Assembly: GCA_900552115.1 (NCBI GenBank)
Contig: URYP01000014.1
Span: 1 to 31,457 of the forward strand
Length of the DNA: 31,457 nt
Source: an uncultured Oscillospiraceae bacterium
GTDB taxonomy: Bacteria > Bacillota > Clostridia > Oscillospirales > Acutalibacteraceae
Reading direction: 5' to 3'
Position 1 is the stretch's first letter, and the number at the start of each line of letters is the position of its first letter. Made by a program: the position numbers and the translations under genes. The notes under the pieces were generated by a model, which searched no databases, had not been told where the DNA came from, and saw only the letters and a program-made list of their open reading frames with translations. Below, piece after piece: positions 31,196-31,457 of the stretch.

Positions 31196-31457
31196 AATGC
31201 AACAACAGTTGAATCATCGATGGCAGTTGGTCAGTATCAGCTCGTTGCAACTGTTCTTCCAGCAGGCGAAGGTGTTGACCGTGCTGTAACATGGACATCA
31301 TCAGATCCATCGGTTGCAACAGTAGATGAGAATGGTCTTGTTAAGTATGTTAAGCCAGGATATTGTACAATCGTATGTAAGACAACAGATGGAGCATATA
31401 TAGTCTGCAAAATCTCGAACTTCACCGAAACGCTTCTCGAAGAACAGCGGCAGAAGC
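31193..31457 (+). CDS. Partial Big2 (Ig-like group 2) domain fragment, open at both ends
   Basis: The plus-strand frame from about 31193 to the window end encodes an Ig-like Big2 domain: LNATTVESSMAVGQ, then AVTWTSSDPSVATVDENG, then VKPGYCTIVCKTTDG, the standard strand order of the family. There is no start codon or stop, so it is part of a longer extracellular or adhesin-type protein. Codons end often in A or T (gca, aca, tca), unlike the GC-ending codons of the rest of the window. It begins exactly where the DnaD gene loses homology. Foreign origin by rearrangement or by misassembly is inferred. Confidence 0.7.

Overview
The window looks like a chromosomal segment of a GC-rich, spore-forming Firmicute of the class Clostridia, probably an uncultured gut Oscillospiraceae/Ruminococcaceae-type organism. 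The evidence is an L27 with a cleavable N-terminal extension next to the Prp protease, mini-RNase III, a SleL/YaaH-type LysM-GH18 spore-lysis enzyme, DnaD/DnaC-type primosome genes, a teichoic-acid type CDP-glycerol pathway, and a secreted GH3 glycosidase with a dockerin-like tail. Most genes are housekeeping. No rRNA, tRNA, CRISPR array or insertion sequence was seen.

Layout, plus strand: yidC (5' end cut off), jag, then queT behind a sigma-A promoter and a preQ1-I-like riboswitch. A DUF1624-type acyltransferase lies on the minus strand, convergent with queT. Next on the plus strand come an FlK-type thioesterase; the L21 leader with rplU-prp-rpmA; an acyl-ACP thioesterase with obgE-mrnC-yitT; an unrecognised 97-residue ORF; the LysM-GH18 gene; parA-parB with two parS sites; serS; and a 1747-residue GH3 enzyme on its own promoter. 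Between the GH3 gene and nadC is a 450-base stretch that may encode a small structured transcript carrying a 30-codon ORF.

Minus strand: a nadA-nadB-nadC operon makes nicotinate mononucleotide from aspartate. It diverges from hflX on the plus strand. Convergent with hflX is a teichoic-acid type pair: a CDP-glycerol glycerophosphotransferase fused to a GT4 glycosyltransferase, followed by tagD. Beyond it lie a membrane PASTA protein with a zinc ribbon and a degenerate kinase domain, a DnaC-type helicase loader, and a DnaD-domain gene that has lost its N-terminal part. The last ~260 bases have different codon use and encode, on the plus strand, an Ig-like (Big2) domain. This abrupt junction is either a rearrangement or a chimeric contig end.

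Points most worth a second look: the candidate RNA/small-ORF unit at 19426-19786; the predicted PASTA pseudokinase; a parS-like site forming the core of a 21-bp hairpin just upstream of parA; a 40-base promoter/operator block shared by nadA and the acyltransferase; the glycerophosphotransferase-GT4 fusion; and the junction near 31195. Nothing here is clearly a defence or mobile system. All calls come from reading the sequence; no database search was possible.
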